A stretch of DNA of 64,000 nt from assembly GCF_026017845.1 (NCBI RefSeq), contig NZ_CP100416.1:7839199-7903198 (forward strand), written 5' to 3'. Shown here one piece after another: positions 55,952-63,920 of the stretch. Below the pieces are notes generated by a model. The model searched no databases, had not been told where the DNA came from, and saw only the letters and a program-made list of their open reading frames with translations. Position numbers and translations under genes: made by a program. Source of the stretch: Amycolatopsis mediterranei (lineage in GTDB: Bacteria > Actinomycetota > Actinomycetes > Mycobacteriales > Pseudonocardiaceae). Positions within the stretch are counted from its first letter, which is position 1, and each line of letters opens with the position of its first letter.

Positions 55952-57276
55952 AGCGGGCGCTGGCCGTCCTGGCGTTCCTCGCCGGCTGGCTGCTGCTCGG
56001 CGCCACCCCGGCTTCGGCGCACGTCGAAGTCGTCTCGTCGACCCCCGGGGACGGCGCCCGCCTCGGCGCGGCGCCGTCCCTGGTGTCGGTCACCCTGTCG
56101 GAGAACATCGGGATCCAGCCCGGCTCGATCAAGGTCGTCGACCTCGGCGGCCGCCAGGTCGACACCGGGCCGGTGTTCCAGCCCGGCGAGGACGCCCAGC
56201 AGCTCGCCGTGCGCCTGCGGCCCGGCGTCCCGGACGGCAGCTACCTGGTCGAATACGCGTTCGTCTCGGCCGATTCCCACCCCGTGCGCGGCACCTTCGC
56301 CTTCGTCGTCGGCACCGGGCCGCTGGTCACCTCGGCCGGCGCGGTGTCCGCGGCCACCGGCACCGACACCGCCGTCGACGCTGTGTCGACGGCGGTGCGC
56401 TGGCTGGCCTACCTCGGCGTCGTGCTGCTCGGCGGGACGGCATTCGTCGTCCTGTGCCGCCCCGCGGGCCGCACCGACCGGCGGGCCCGGCGGCTGCTGC
56501 ACGCCGGCGCCGGGCTGGTCGCGGTGACCACTGCGGCGGCCTTCGTGCTGCAAGGGCCCTACGCGGCCGGCCGCGGCCTCGGCGCGGTGTTCGACACCGC
56601 GCTGCTGGCGGACACCCTGCGCGTCGCGTACGGGAAGCTGCTGCTGCTCCGGCTGGCCGCCGTCGCGGTGCTGGTGGTGGTGCTGCCCCGGCTGCTGCGA
56701 CCCGGCCTGCCCGACCGGCTGCGGGCCCGATCCGAGAACCTGACCATGGTGACCGGCTTCGTCGTGCTGCTGACGTTCTCGGCCACCGGGCACCCGGTCA
56801 CCGATCCGGTCCTGTTCGTCTCCGTCACCGCCGACCTCGTGCACTTCGGCGCCATCGCGGTGTGGGCGGGCGGGCTGGCCCAGCTGGCACTTTGCCTGTA
56901 CCGCCCGGCCGAGGGCGAGGACCCGGCGCCGGCCGCGGCCCGCTTCTCCGGCATCGCCGCCAAGGCGGTGACGGCGATCGCGATCAGCGGCGCGGTGCTG
57001 GCCCTGCGCATCATGCCGTCGGTGTCGACGCTGTGGACCACCCGGTTCGGCCTGCTGGTGCTGCTCAAGATCGCCGGGTTCGCCGTGCTGCTGGCGGTGG
57101 CGAGCCGCTCCCGGGCCGCGGTGCGCCGGGGCTTGACCACGTCACCGGAGGGCACCACCCGGACGGTCACGGCGGACTTGCGCCGGCTGCGGCAGGCGGT
57201 GGCCGCCGAGGTGGTGCTCAGCGCCGTGGTGCTGGCCTTGGCCGCCCTGCTGACGGTGACCCCGCCGGGCGGCTGA
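55948..57276 (+). CDS. CopC-CopD fusion, copper uptake/resistance protein
   Basis: The 442-residue protein has a signal peptide (about 1-25, LAFLAGWLLLGATPASA), then a CopC domain beginning AHVEVVSSTPGDGARL with the N-terminal His and the SADSHPVRGTF motif used for copper binding, then about eight membrane segments of a CopD domain (from about 145). CopC-CopD fusions are common in actinomycetes and move copper across the membrane. It overlaps the His-rich membrane gene and ends convergent to the MDMPI gene 3 bp away. Confidence 0.9.
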   Translation: MKRALAVLAFLAGWLLLGATPASAHVEVVSSTPGDGARLGAAPSLVSVTLSENIGIQPGSIKVVDLGGRQVDTGPVFQPGEDAQQLAVRLRPGVPDGSYLVEYAFVSADSHPVRGTFAFVVGTGPLVTSAGAVSAATGTDTAVDAVSTAVRWLAYLGVVLLGGTAFVVLCRPAGRTDRRARRLLHAGAGLVAVTTAAAFVLQGPYAAGRGLGAVFDTALLADTLRVAYGKLLLLRLAAVAVLVVVLPRLLRPGLPDRLRARSENLTMVTGFVVLLTFSATGHPVTDPVLFVSVTADLVHFGAIAVWAGGLAQLALCLYRPAEGEDPAPAAARFSGIAAKAVTAIAISGAVLALRIMPSVSTLWTTRFGLLVLLKIAGFAVLLAVASRSRAAVRRGLTTSPEGTTRTVTADLRRLRQAVAAEVVLSAVVLALAALLTVTPPGG

Positions 57277-57278
57277 GC

Positions 57279-57953
57279 TCACACCCCCGGGTGCGGCGGC
57301 GGAGCGAACGGACCCCAGGTGAACGCGGGCAGCCACGGCCCGGGTGCCTCGCTCCAGTCCAGCGCCGCCAGCTGCCCGAGCGAGCGGCGCCCGGCGAGCG
57401 CGCGGTAGAGGTCGTGGGCCGGGGCGGTCACCGACGCCGCCGGGCGGCCCTTGCCCGCCGTCCACACCGAGCCGCCCGTCGTGCGGATCCGCAGGGCCGG
57501 CAGGCCGCGGCCGGCGACCGAGCCGGAGAAGCCGCGGACCAGCACCTCGAAGCTCGGCGCCCAGGCGAGGTGCTCCACCGGCGGCGGGACGCCGAGAGCG
57601 GCGCGCAGGTCCAGCTCGTGGGTGTAGGCGTCCATCACCAGGACGTCGCCGCTGCGCCCGCCCGCGGCCGCGAGCCGCCGGTCGAGCTCGTCGCCCGCTT
57701 CGTCCCAGCGGTCCAGCAGGGCGGGGACCTCGAGCGGCCCGGCCGGGGCGGGTGTGGGGCCGCCGAGGCGCGCGAGCACGACCTCGGCCTTCTCGAGGAG
57801 GTGGTCGACCAGATCGGTGACTGTCCACATCGGACAGGCCGGGACCGCGCGGCGGTGGGTGCCGGGCCGGGTCCCGATCAGGGCGCGCACCCCGCGCCGC
57901 ACCTCCGGGTAACCCACGAAGTCCGGCGCCGGTGCCGGCTGGGTCGTTGTCAC
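57279..57953 (-). CDS. MDMPI-like (mycothiol-dependent isomerase-family) protein
   Basis: This 224-residue protein has an N-terminal DinB/MDMPI domain with CPMWTVTDLVDHLLEKAEVVL (about 40-60) and a later AYTHELDLRAALG with the His used for metal binding, then a sterol-carrier-like C-terminal half. The GTG at 57953 is chosen because GAGGGAG lies upstream. Members use mycothiol or act in detoxification. It belongs to the chromosomal part of the window, not the enediyne operon. Confidence 0.85.
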   Translation of the reverse strand: MTTTQPAPAPDFVGYPEVRRGVRALIGTRPGTHRRAVPACPMWTVTDLVDHLLEKAEVVLARLGGPTPAPAGPLEVPALLDRWDEAGDELDRRLAAAGGRSGDVLVMDAYTHELDLRAALGVPPPVEHLAWAPSFEVLVRGFSGSVAGRGLPALRIRTTGGSVWTAGKGRPAASVTAPAHDLYRALAGRRSLGQLAALDWSEAPGPWLPAFTWGPFAPPPHPGV

Positions 57954-58376
57954 GCGCTCTCCCTCACCTGGCACTCACGCACGATCGGCTCGCTCGGCCC
58001 AGTATGCCCTGGTGGCGGCCCTCGCGGTTCTCTCCGCGTGCCGCCTCGCCCGGCACCGCCGGGAACCGCCGCTGGTCCGGCTGAGCTGCGTCGAGGCCGA
58101 TCACGAACCGGTTTTCCGAAGAGGGACAACGGATCTCGGTCGTCGCGCTGCGCCTCGACGGGCGTGGCGACCTCGCCGGCTCGGCCGCCGGACTCACCGA
58201 ACCGCCCGGCGTCCGGAGCACGTCCACCGGGCCCGGGGAACCGCTCGACGAATGATCGCCCGCCCGGGCAGCGGGCGGAGGCCGGTTTGCGGCACACTGG
58301 AGGGCACACGGAAATTCCCCGGCGGCGCAAGGAAAACGCGCAGCCGAGGAGAAACCATCCAATTCGGAGGTGAGGC
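57954..58376. other. 423-bp gap without a supported gene
   Basis: This stretch separates the MDMPI gene from the coiled-coil gene. One plus-strand frame ending at TGA 58253-58255 has high-GC coding character (residues ISVVALRLDG), but it has no start codon and may be a gene remnant. The final 60 bp should contain the promoter of the 58377 gene. I see no RNA gene or repeat. Confidence 0.5.
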
Positions 58377-59444
58377 ATGGCCCCCGGCGGCGGCGAGGAC
58401 GTGGCGCACACACAGCCCGGATTCGATCTGGCGTGGCGTGGTTTTCACCGCGCGCAGGTCGAGGAGTACGTCGCGTGGGCCGAGGCCGAGCTACGCAGAC
58501 TCGCCGCCGAGAGCGACTCCGCGCGCCGGCGTGGCGACGCGCTCGCCGAGGAGAACCGTGAGCTCCGCCTGAAGATCGACCGGATCTGCCGGACCCCGAT
58601 CGCGCCGGACGCGCTGCAGGAGCGTTCGCGCCGGATGATCGAGCTGACCCGCGAAGAAGCAGCCGAAATCACCGCGGGCGCGACGGAAGCCGCGGAGCGG
58701 ATCCGCCGGGAGGCCGAGGCGGAAGCCGTCCGGCTCACCGAGAAGGAGCGCAGCCTGGTCGCCGAGGCCGAGGCCGAGCGCGAGCGGCAGCGCGCCGAGC
58801 ACGAGGAGCTCCTGCGGGCGGCCGAGCAGCGCCGCCGGGAGCTCGACGAGGCCGCGGCCCACCGCCGGGCCCAGCTGGAGGAGGACCACAGCCGGGCCAT
58901 GACGGCCCGCCGCGCCGACGCGATGCGCGAACTGGCCGAGCAGAAAGCGGCGGCCCGCGCGAAGGCCGACCAGCTGGTCGCCGACGCGACCCAGCGCAGC
59001 GAAGCGCTGGTCACGACGGGCGAACGCACACTCGCGGCGGCCGAGGCCAAGGCCGAAAAGCTGGTCACCGAAGCCACGCGACACAGCGAAACGCTGGTCA
59101 CCACCGCCGAAGCCAAGGCCGCGAAGCTGGTCACCGAAGCCACACAACGCGCCGAAACACTCGTCACCACCGCCGAAGCCAAGTCCGAAAAGCTGGTCAC
59201 CGAAGCCACCGAACGCGCCGAGAGCATGGTCGGCGCCGCCGAGCGGGAGGTCGCGGCCCTGGGCGAGGTCCGTGACCAGCTCAAAGCCGCGCTGTCCGGC
59301 TGCCGCGGCCTGCTGGCCGATGCGGCCGTGGCCCTCGACGACCGTCCGGCGTCGTTCGATCCCGAAGCCACCCTGCCGATGGCGAAGAGAGTCCCGATCC
59401 AGCGCCGCCCACCCGCGGTGGACCTCACCGACGCGGTCGGCTGA
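58377..59444 (+). CDS. DivIVA-like coiled-coil protein with 22-residue repeats
   Basis: The 355-residue protein begins with a DivIVA-type lipid-binding segment (FDLAWRGFHRAQVEEYVAWAEAEL, about 16-39), followed by a long charged coiled coil. Residues 222-287 contain three consecutive near-identical 22-residue repeats (unit AEAKxEKLVTEATxRxETLVTT), that is, 2x11 hendecads, with a degenerate copy before them. The C-terminal part is short and proline-rich. ATG 58377 follows GGAGG. The protein is probably a polar or cytoskeletal scaffold, as in other DivIVA-like actinomycete proteins. The cargo is unknown. Confidence 0.85.
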   Translation: MAPGGGEDVAHTQPGFDLAWRGFHRAQVEEYVAWAEAELRRLAAESDSARRRGDALAEENRELRLKIDRICRTPIAPDALQERSRRMIELTREEAAEITAGATEAAERIRREAEAEAVRLTEKERSLVAEAEAERERQRAEHEELLRAAEQRRRELDEAAAHRRAQLEEDHSRAMTARRADAMRELAEQKAAARAKADQLVADATQRSEALVTTGERTLAAAEAKAEKLVTEATRHSETLVTTAEAKAAKLVTEATQRAETLVTTAEAKSEKLVTEATERAESMVGAAEREVAALGEVRDQLKAALSGCRGLLADAAVALDDRPASFDPEATLPMAKRVPIQRRPPAVDLTDAVG

Positions 59445-59478
59445 CGCCGGCCCCCACGCCGTTCCGGACGACTCGTTC

Positions 59479-60213
59479 ATGACCTCGGAAGACCTGACCG
59501 AGCGCCCGAGCGAAGCCGCGTCCTTCCCGCCCCGGCGGGTGTCCGCGCTGGTCGCGGCGGTCGTGACGCTCGCCGCGTCGACCACGCTCGCCAACCGGGT
59601 GCTGCCCGGCTGGGCGTACCCGGTCTGCGGCCTGGTCGCGGCCGTGGTCTTGGTGGTGCTCGGCCGGGCGGCCGGATGCTCGTGGCGCGACCTGGGCCTG
59701 CACGCCGTCCGCCGCCCGGCGCTGGCCGGGCTGGCCGGCGCCGCGCTGATGGCGGTCGTGTTCGGGATCGCGCTGGCCGTGCCGTCGCTGCGGACGGTCT
59801 ACCAGGACGGCCGGGTCGGCGACCCGGACTTGGCGCAGCTGCTGTGGCTGACCTGCGGCCGGATCCTGTTCGGGACGGTGCTCATCGAGGAGATCGCGTT
59901 CCGCGGCGTGCTGCCGGGCCTGTTCGGCGCGACCGACGAGCGCTGGCGCTGGCCGCCGATCCTGTGCTCGGCGGCCCTGTTCGGGCTCTGGCACGCGTTG
60001 CCGGCGCTGGCCATCGGCCGCAACGCCGCCGTGCACGCGGTGTTCGGCTCGACGCCGGTGCTGGTGCTGCAGGTGCTGGCCATGGCCGCGGCGGGCCTCG
60101 CCGGGATCTTCCTGCACTGGTGGCGCCACGTCGGCCGGGGCGTGCCGGCATCGGTGATCGTGCACTTCGTGACGAACGCCGGCGGCCTCACCCTGGCCGT
60201 GCTGCTCCGCTAG
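59479..60213 (+). CDS. CPBP-family intramembrane metalloprotease
   Basis: The 244-residue protein has about six hydrophobic segments and the CPBP/Abi motifs: IEEIAFRGVLPG (Glu-Glu plus Arg), FGLWHALPAL and VIVHFVTNAGG in the last segments. These residues form the metal-dependent active site of Rce1-type proteases. ATG 59479 follows the coiled-coil gene by 34 bp. The stop (TAG 60211-60213) shares bases with the convergent csoR stop. The target is unknown. Confidence 0.88.
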   Translation: MTSEDLTERPSEAASFPPRRVSALVAAVVTLAASTTLANRVLPGWAYPVCGLVAAVVLVVLGRAAGCSWRDLGLHAVRRPALAGLAGAALMAVVFGIALAVPSLRTVYQDGRVGDPDLAQLLWLTCGRILFGTVLIEEIAFRGVLPGLFGATDERWRWPPILCSAALFGLWHALPALAIGRNAAVHAVFGSTPVLVLQVLAMAAAGLAGIFLHWWRHVGRGVPASVIVHFVTNAGGLTLAVLLR

Positions 60214-60491
60214 GACCGCACCAGCCGCGCGATCGCGTCCGACGCTTCCCGGACCTTCAAATCGGCCTCCTCGCCGCCTGCCGCGGCCGCCTGGACGACG
60301 CAGGTCGCCAGGTGCTCGTCGAGCAGCTCGAGGGAGAACGACTGCAGTGCCTTCGTCGCCGCGGAAACCTGGGTCAGGATGTCGATGCAGTACTTGTCCT
60401 GCTCGACCATGCGCTGCAGCCCGCGGATCTGTCCTTCGATCCGGCGCAGGCGCTTCAGATAGGCTTCCCGCTCGCCGCCGTATCCCGTCAT
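60210..60491 (-). CDS. csoR: Copper-sensing repressor CsoR
   Basis: The 93-residue helical protein has the CsoR pattern with Cys35 (DKYCIDIL), His60 and Cys64 (DEHLATCV), the three Cu(I) ligands. It represses copper genes until Cu(I) binds. Its start lies 39 bp from an operator-like site at 60531-60547, so it may repress itself as well. It is co-directional with, and downstream of, copA-copZ. Confidence 0.92.
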   Translation of the reverse strand: MTGYGGEREAYLKRLRRIEGQIRGLQRMVEQDKYCIDILTQVSAATKALQSFSLELLDEHLATCVVQAAAAGGEEADLKVREASDAIARLVRS

Positions 60492-60530
60492 CGCCCACCT
60501 GTCCCCGTCGTCGGCTTCCCTCCCGGCAAC

Positions 60531-60547
60531 TATACCCTCCCGGGGTG
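60531..60547. promoter_or_regulatory. CsoR-type operator upstream of csoR
   Basis: TATACCC-TCCC-GGGGTG matches the GC-rich palindrome with TATA ends bound by actinomycete CsoR (TATACCCCnnnGGGGTA type). It lies between the copA stop (60548) and the csoR start (60491). Confidence 0.7.
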
Positions 60548-62644
60548 TCAGCGGAAGCGCCGCAGCCGGAGGCTGTTGCTGACCACGAAGGCCGACGAGC
60601 ACGCCATCGCCGCTCCCGCGATCATCGGGTTCAGCAGGCCGAGCGCCGCTAGCGGCAGCGCGGCCACGTTGTACGCGAACGCCCAGAACAAGTTCCCCTT
60701 GATCGTGGCGAGGGTGCGACGGGCCAGCCGGATCGCGTCGGCGGCCACGCGCAGGTCGCCGCGGACCAGCGTCAGGTCGCTCGCTTCGATCGCCGCGTCG
60801 GTGCCGGTGCCCATCGCCAGGCCCAGGTCGGCCTGGGCGAGCGCGGCCGCGTCGTTGACGCCGTCGCCGACCATGGCCACCACGCGTCCCTCGGCCTGCA
60901 GCCGCTTGACGACGGCGACCTTCTCTTCGGGCAGCACCTCGGCGACGACCTCGCCGATCCCCGCTTCGGCGGCGATCGCCCGCGCCGCGCCGGCGTTGTC
61001 GCCGGTCAGCAGCACCGGCGTCAGGCCGAGCGCCCGCAGTTCGGCGACGGCTCGCGCGGACGTCGGCTTGATCGTGTCGGCGACGACCAGCCGCCCGCGG
61101 ACCTCGCCGTCCCAGGCCACACCGACCGCCGTGGCGCCTTCGGCCTCGGCGAGTTCGCCGCCGACGAACGCCGCGCGCCCGACCGTGACCTCGCGCCCCT
61201 CCACCACGCCGGTCACGCCGAGGCCCGCGGTGCTGCGGAACGCCGTGACGGCGGGCAACGCGCCGAAGCGCTCCCGGGCGGCGTCGGTGATGGCGTGGGC
61301 GATCGGGTGTTCGGAAGCGGCCTCGACGGCGCCCGCGAGCCGGAGCACCTCGCCGTCACCCTCGACGAGCGCCATCCGGCCGGTGGTGACCGTGCCGGTC
61401 TTGTCCAGGACCACGGTGTCGACGCGGCGGGTGGACTCGAGCACCTCGGGGCCCTTGATGAGGATGCCCAGCTGCGCGCCGCGGCCGGTGCCGACCAGCA
61501 GCCCCGTCGGCGTCGCGAGGCCGAGCGCGCAGGGGCAGGCGATGATCAGCACGGCGACGGCCGCGGTGAACGCGGCGTCCGTCGTGCCGCCGGTCGCCAG
61601 CCAGCCGACCAGCGTGGCCAGCGCCGCGAAGACGACCGCCGGGACGAACACCGCCGAGACCCGGTCGGCCAGCCGCTGGACCTCGGCCTTGCCGTTCTGC
61701 GCGGCTTCGACGAGCCGCGCCATCTGCGCGAGCCGGGTGTCCGCGCCGACGCGGGTGGCGCGCACGAGCAGCCGGCCGCCGACGTTGACGGTAGCGCCGG
61801 TGACAGCGTCGCCCGGGCCGACCTCGACCGGCACGGACTCGCCGGTGAGCATGCTGGTGTCGACCGCGGAGCCACCTTCGGCGACCACACCGTCGGTGGC
61901 GATCTTCTCGCCGGGCCGGGCGACGAAGACGTCGCCGACCTGGAGGTTCGCGATCGGGACGAGGTGTTCTTCGCCGTCGCGGAGGACGGTGACGTCTTTC
62001 GCGCCGAGGTCCATGAGCGCGCGGAGGGCGGCGCCGGCGCGCCGCTTCGACCGTGTCTCGAAGTGACGGCCGGCCAGGATGAAGGTGGTGACCGCCGCGG
62101 CCACCTCGAAGTAGAGGCCGTGGCCGGCCATCCCGACGAGGAGCTGGTAGAGCGACCAAGTCACGGAAGCGACGACGCCGAGCGAGATCAGCGTGTCCAT
62201 CGTGGCGGCGCCGTGGCGGAGGTTGGCCGCGGCGGCGCGGTGGAACGGCCACGCGCCCCAGGTGACGACCGGCGCCGCGAGCACGAGCGCCACCCACGGC
62301 CACGCCGTGAACTGCCAGGCCGGGACCATCGCGACGACGATGAGCGGGACGGTGAGCACCGCGGAGACGAGCAACCGGTGGCGCAGCGGGCGTGCCTCGT
62401 CACGCGCTTCGGGCTCGGGGAGCCGCGCGGAGTAGCCGGCCGCCTCGACGACGGCCCTGAGGTCGTCGACCGAGAGCGTGCCGGGGTAGCTGACCTGCGC
62501 TTTTTCGGTGGCGTAGTTGACCGTCGCGGTGACGCCGCCGACCTTGTTGAGCTTGCGCTCGACGCGGGCGGCGCAGGAGGCGCACGTCATCCCGCCGATG
62601 GCGAGCTCGACGCGGGCGGCGGTGGTCACCTCGGCCGGGCTCAT
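60548..62644 (-). CDS. copA: Copper-exporting P-type ATPase
   Basis: The 698-residue P1B-type ATPase has one N-terminal heavy-metal domain with MTCASC (Cys21, Cys24), the TGES phosphatase motif (LTGESVPV), the transport CPC motif (ACPCALGLATP), DKTGT phosphorylation site, SEHP, GDGVNDAAAL and the C-terminal MACSS segment. Together these mark a Cu(I) exporter. The start overlaps the copZ stop by 4 bp (ATGA). Confidence 0.95.
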   Translation of the reverse strand: MSPAEVTTAARVELAIGGMTCASCAARVERKLNKVGGVTATVNYATEKAQVSYPGTLSVDDLRAVVEAAGYSARLPEPEARDEARPLRHRLLVSAVLTVPLIVVAMVPAWQFTAWPWVALVLAAPVVTWGAWPFHRAAAANLRHGAATMDTLISLGVVASVTWSLYQLLVGMAGHGLYFEVAAAVTTFILAGRHFETRSKRRAGAALRALMDLGAKDVTVLRDGEEHLVPIANLQVGDVFVARPGEKIATDGVVAEGGSAVDTSMLTGESVPVEVGPGDAVTGATVNVGGRLLVRATRVGADTRLAQMARLVEAAQNGKAEVQRLADRVSAVFVPAVVFAALATLVGWLATGGTTDAAFTAAVAVLIIACPCALGLATPTGLLVGTGRGAQLGILIKGPEVLESTRRVDTVVLDKTGTVTTGRMALVEGDGEVLRLAGAVEAASEHPIAHAITDAARERFGALPAVTAFRSTAGLGVTGVVEGREVTVGRAAFVGGELAEAEGATAVGVAWDGEVRGRLVVADTIKPTSARAVAELRALGLTPVLLTGDNAGAARAIAAEAGIGEVVAEVLPEEKVAVVKRLQAEGRVVAMVGDGVNDAAALAQADLGLAMGTGTDAAIEASDLTLVRGDLRVAADAIRLARRTLATIKGNLFWAFAYNVAALPLAALGLLNPMIAGAAMACSSAFVVSNSLRLRRFR

Positions 62645-62847
62645 GCGACCAGGCGGTAGCCGGCCTCGGTGACGGCGGCGGCGACCGCGTCGGTGGTCAG
62701 CGGGGTGTCGCTGGTCACGGTCACGCGGCCGCTCTCGACGTCGACGTCGACCTGCCGGACGCCGTCGAGTTCGGAGACCTCCTCGCGGACCGAGGTGGCG
62801 CAGTGTCCGCAGGTCATGCCCTCGACGGTGTAGGTCGTTTCGGCCAT
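62641..62847 (-). CDS. copZ: Copper chaperone CopZ
   Basis: The 68-residue heavy-metal-associated protein has the MTCGHC motif (Cys13, Cys16) and the ferredoxin-like pattern VDVDVESGRVTVTSDTPL. It delivers Cu(I) to CopA. It is the first gene of copZ-copA-csoR and has an operator-like site 27 bp before its start. Confidence 0.94.
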   Translation of the reverse strand: MAETTYTVEGMTCGHCATSVREEVSELDGVRQVDVDVESGRVTVTSDTPLTTDAVAAAVTEAGYRLVA

Positions 62848-62873
62848 CTCCCGCTCCTTTCGCTCCGTCTCTT

Positions 62874-62894
62874 TATACCCATCGGGGGTAGGGG
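62874..62894. promoter_or_regulatory. CsoR-type operator upstream of copZ
   Basis: TATACCC-ATCG-GGGGTAGGGG is a palindromic CsoR-like site between copZ (minus) and cobF (plus). It probably covers the copZ promoter. Confidence 0.68.
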
Positions 62895-62924
62895 TTCTCC
62901 ATCGGGTCCCGTCAGACTCGCGGG

Positions 62925-63686
62925 ATGCGGAAGATCTACGCCATCGGGATCGGGGCGGGCGACCCGGAGCACCTCACGGTGCAGGCGATCGACCGTCTCA
63001 ACCGCGTCGACGTCTTCTTCGTGCTCGACAAGGGCGCGGAGAAGGCCGACCTGGTGCGGCTGCGGCAGGAGATCCTCGACCGGTTCGTGACGCGGGAGTA
63101 CCGGGTGGTCCTGGCGGAGGACCCGCCGCGCGACCGCACGCCGGCGGACTACCGGGCGGCGGTGGCCGACTGGCATGCGGCCCGGGCGTCGGTGTACGAG
63201 TCGCTGATCCTCTCGTCGCTTTCCCCGGACCACACGGGCGCCTTCCTGGTGTGGGGCGACCCGTCGCTGTACGACAGCACGATCGCGCTGATCGAGGCGG
63301 TGCTGGCGCGGGGGAACGTCGAGTTCGAGTACGAAGTGGTGCCGGGGATCAGCAGTATCTCGGCACTGGTGGCCCGCCACCGGACGACGATGAACCAGAT
63401 CGGCCGCGCGGTCCAGCTGACCACGGGCCGCCGGCTCGCCTCGGGCTGGCCGGAGGGGGTCGACGACGTCTTCGTGCTTCTCGACGCCCACACGACGTTC
63501 GACCGCTTCACGTCCTCGGGGCTCGAGATCTTTTGGGGCGCCTACGTGGGCACGCCCGACGAGATCCTGATCGCCGGCCCGCTCACCCCCGCGCTCGCGG
63601 CCCGGATCCGCTCGACCCGCGCCGAAGCCCGCGAACGCCACGGCTGGATCATGGACACCTACCTCCTCCGCCGCCCAGCCGACTAA
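62925..63686 (+). CDS. cobF: Precorrin-6A synthase (deacetylating), CobF
   Basis: The 253-residue protein is a tetrapyrrole methyltransferase with GIGAGDPEHLTVQAIDRL at the start, the VWGDPSLYDSTIALI segment and EVVPGISSISALVARH, all characteristic of the S-adenosylmethionine binding site. CobF methylates C-1 of precorrin-5 and removes the acetyl group in aerobic cobalamin synthesis. No other cob gene is near. Its start lies 31 bp from the CsoR-type site on the other strand. Confidence 0.9.
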   Translation: MRKIYAIGIGAGDPEHLTVQAIDRLNRVDVFFVLDKGAEKADLVRLRQEILDRFVTREYRVVLAEDPPRDRTPADYRAAVADWHAARASVYESLILSSLSPDHTGAFLVWGDPSLYDSTIALIEAVLARGNVEFEYEVVPGISSISALVARHRTTMNQIGRAVQLTTGRRLASGWPEGVDDVFVLLDAHTTFDRFTSSGLEIFWGAYVGTPDEILIAGPLTPALAARIRSTRAEARERHGWIMDTYLLRRPAD

Positions 63687-63691
63687 CCCCG

Positions 63692-63840
63692 TGTTGACCC
63701 TCCAATCACGCGAGTCGACCTTTCAATCACGCGTGATGTCCCTCCAATCACGCGTGGTCCGCCTTCGATAGGGCCGGCTCGTGTCTGGAGGGTCAGCACG
63801 CGTGATTAGAGGGTCAACACGTGTGATTAGGGAGTCGACA
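63692..63840. repeat. Short intergenic repeat tract (about 21-23 bp units)
   Basis: Three direct units of the type GACCCTCCAATCACGCGT (63692-63757) are followed, after a spacer, by about two and a half copies in the opposite orientation (63784-63840). Small changes (CCTTTCAATCACG, ATTAGAGGG) distinguish units. The tract lies between cobF and the 5S rRNA terminator. Confidence 0.8.
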
Positions 63841-63869
63841 CGGTGGCGGGAGTGGATGCGGACATGCGG

Positions 63870-63914
63870 AAAGGCCCCGGGAGAACCATTTTCGGGTTCT
63901 CGACCGGGGCCTTT
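63870..63914 (-). terminator. rRNA operon terminator
   Basis: AAAGGCCCCGG...GAGAACC and GGGTTCTC...CCGGGGCCTTT form a long stem downstream (minus strand) of the 5S gene. The AAAGGCC/GGCCTTT ends give U-rich pairing on the transcribed strand. Confidence 0.85.
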
Positions 63915-63920
63915 CACATG

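Noticed and set aside
58110..58255. Real short gene in the 58-kb gap
   Set aside because: The frame has coding-like composition but no start codon and no ribosome-binding site; noted only as a possible remnant.
63692..63840. CRISPR array
   Set aside because: Units are directly abutted, occur in both orientations and have no unique spacers; no cas gene is present.
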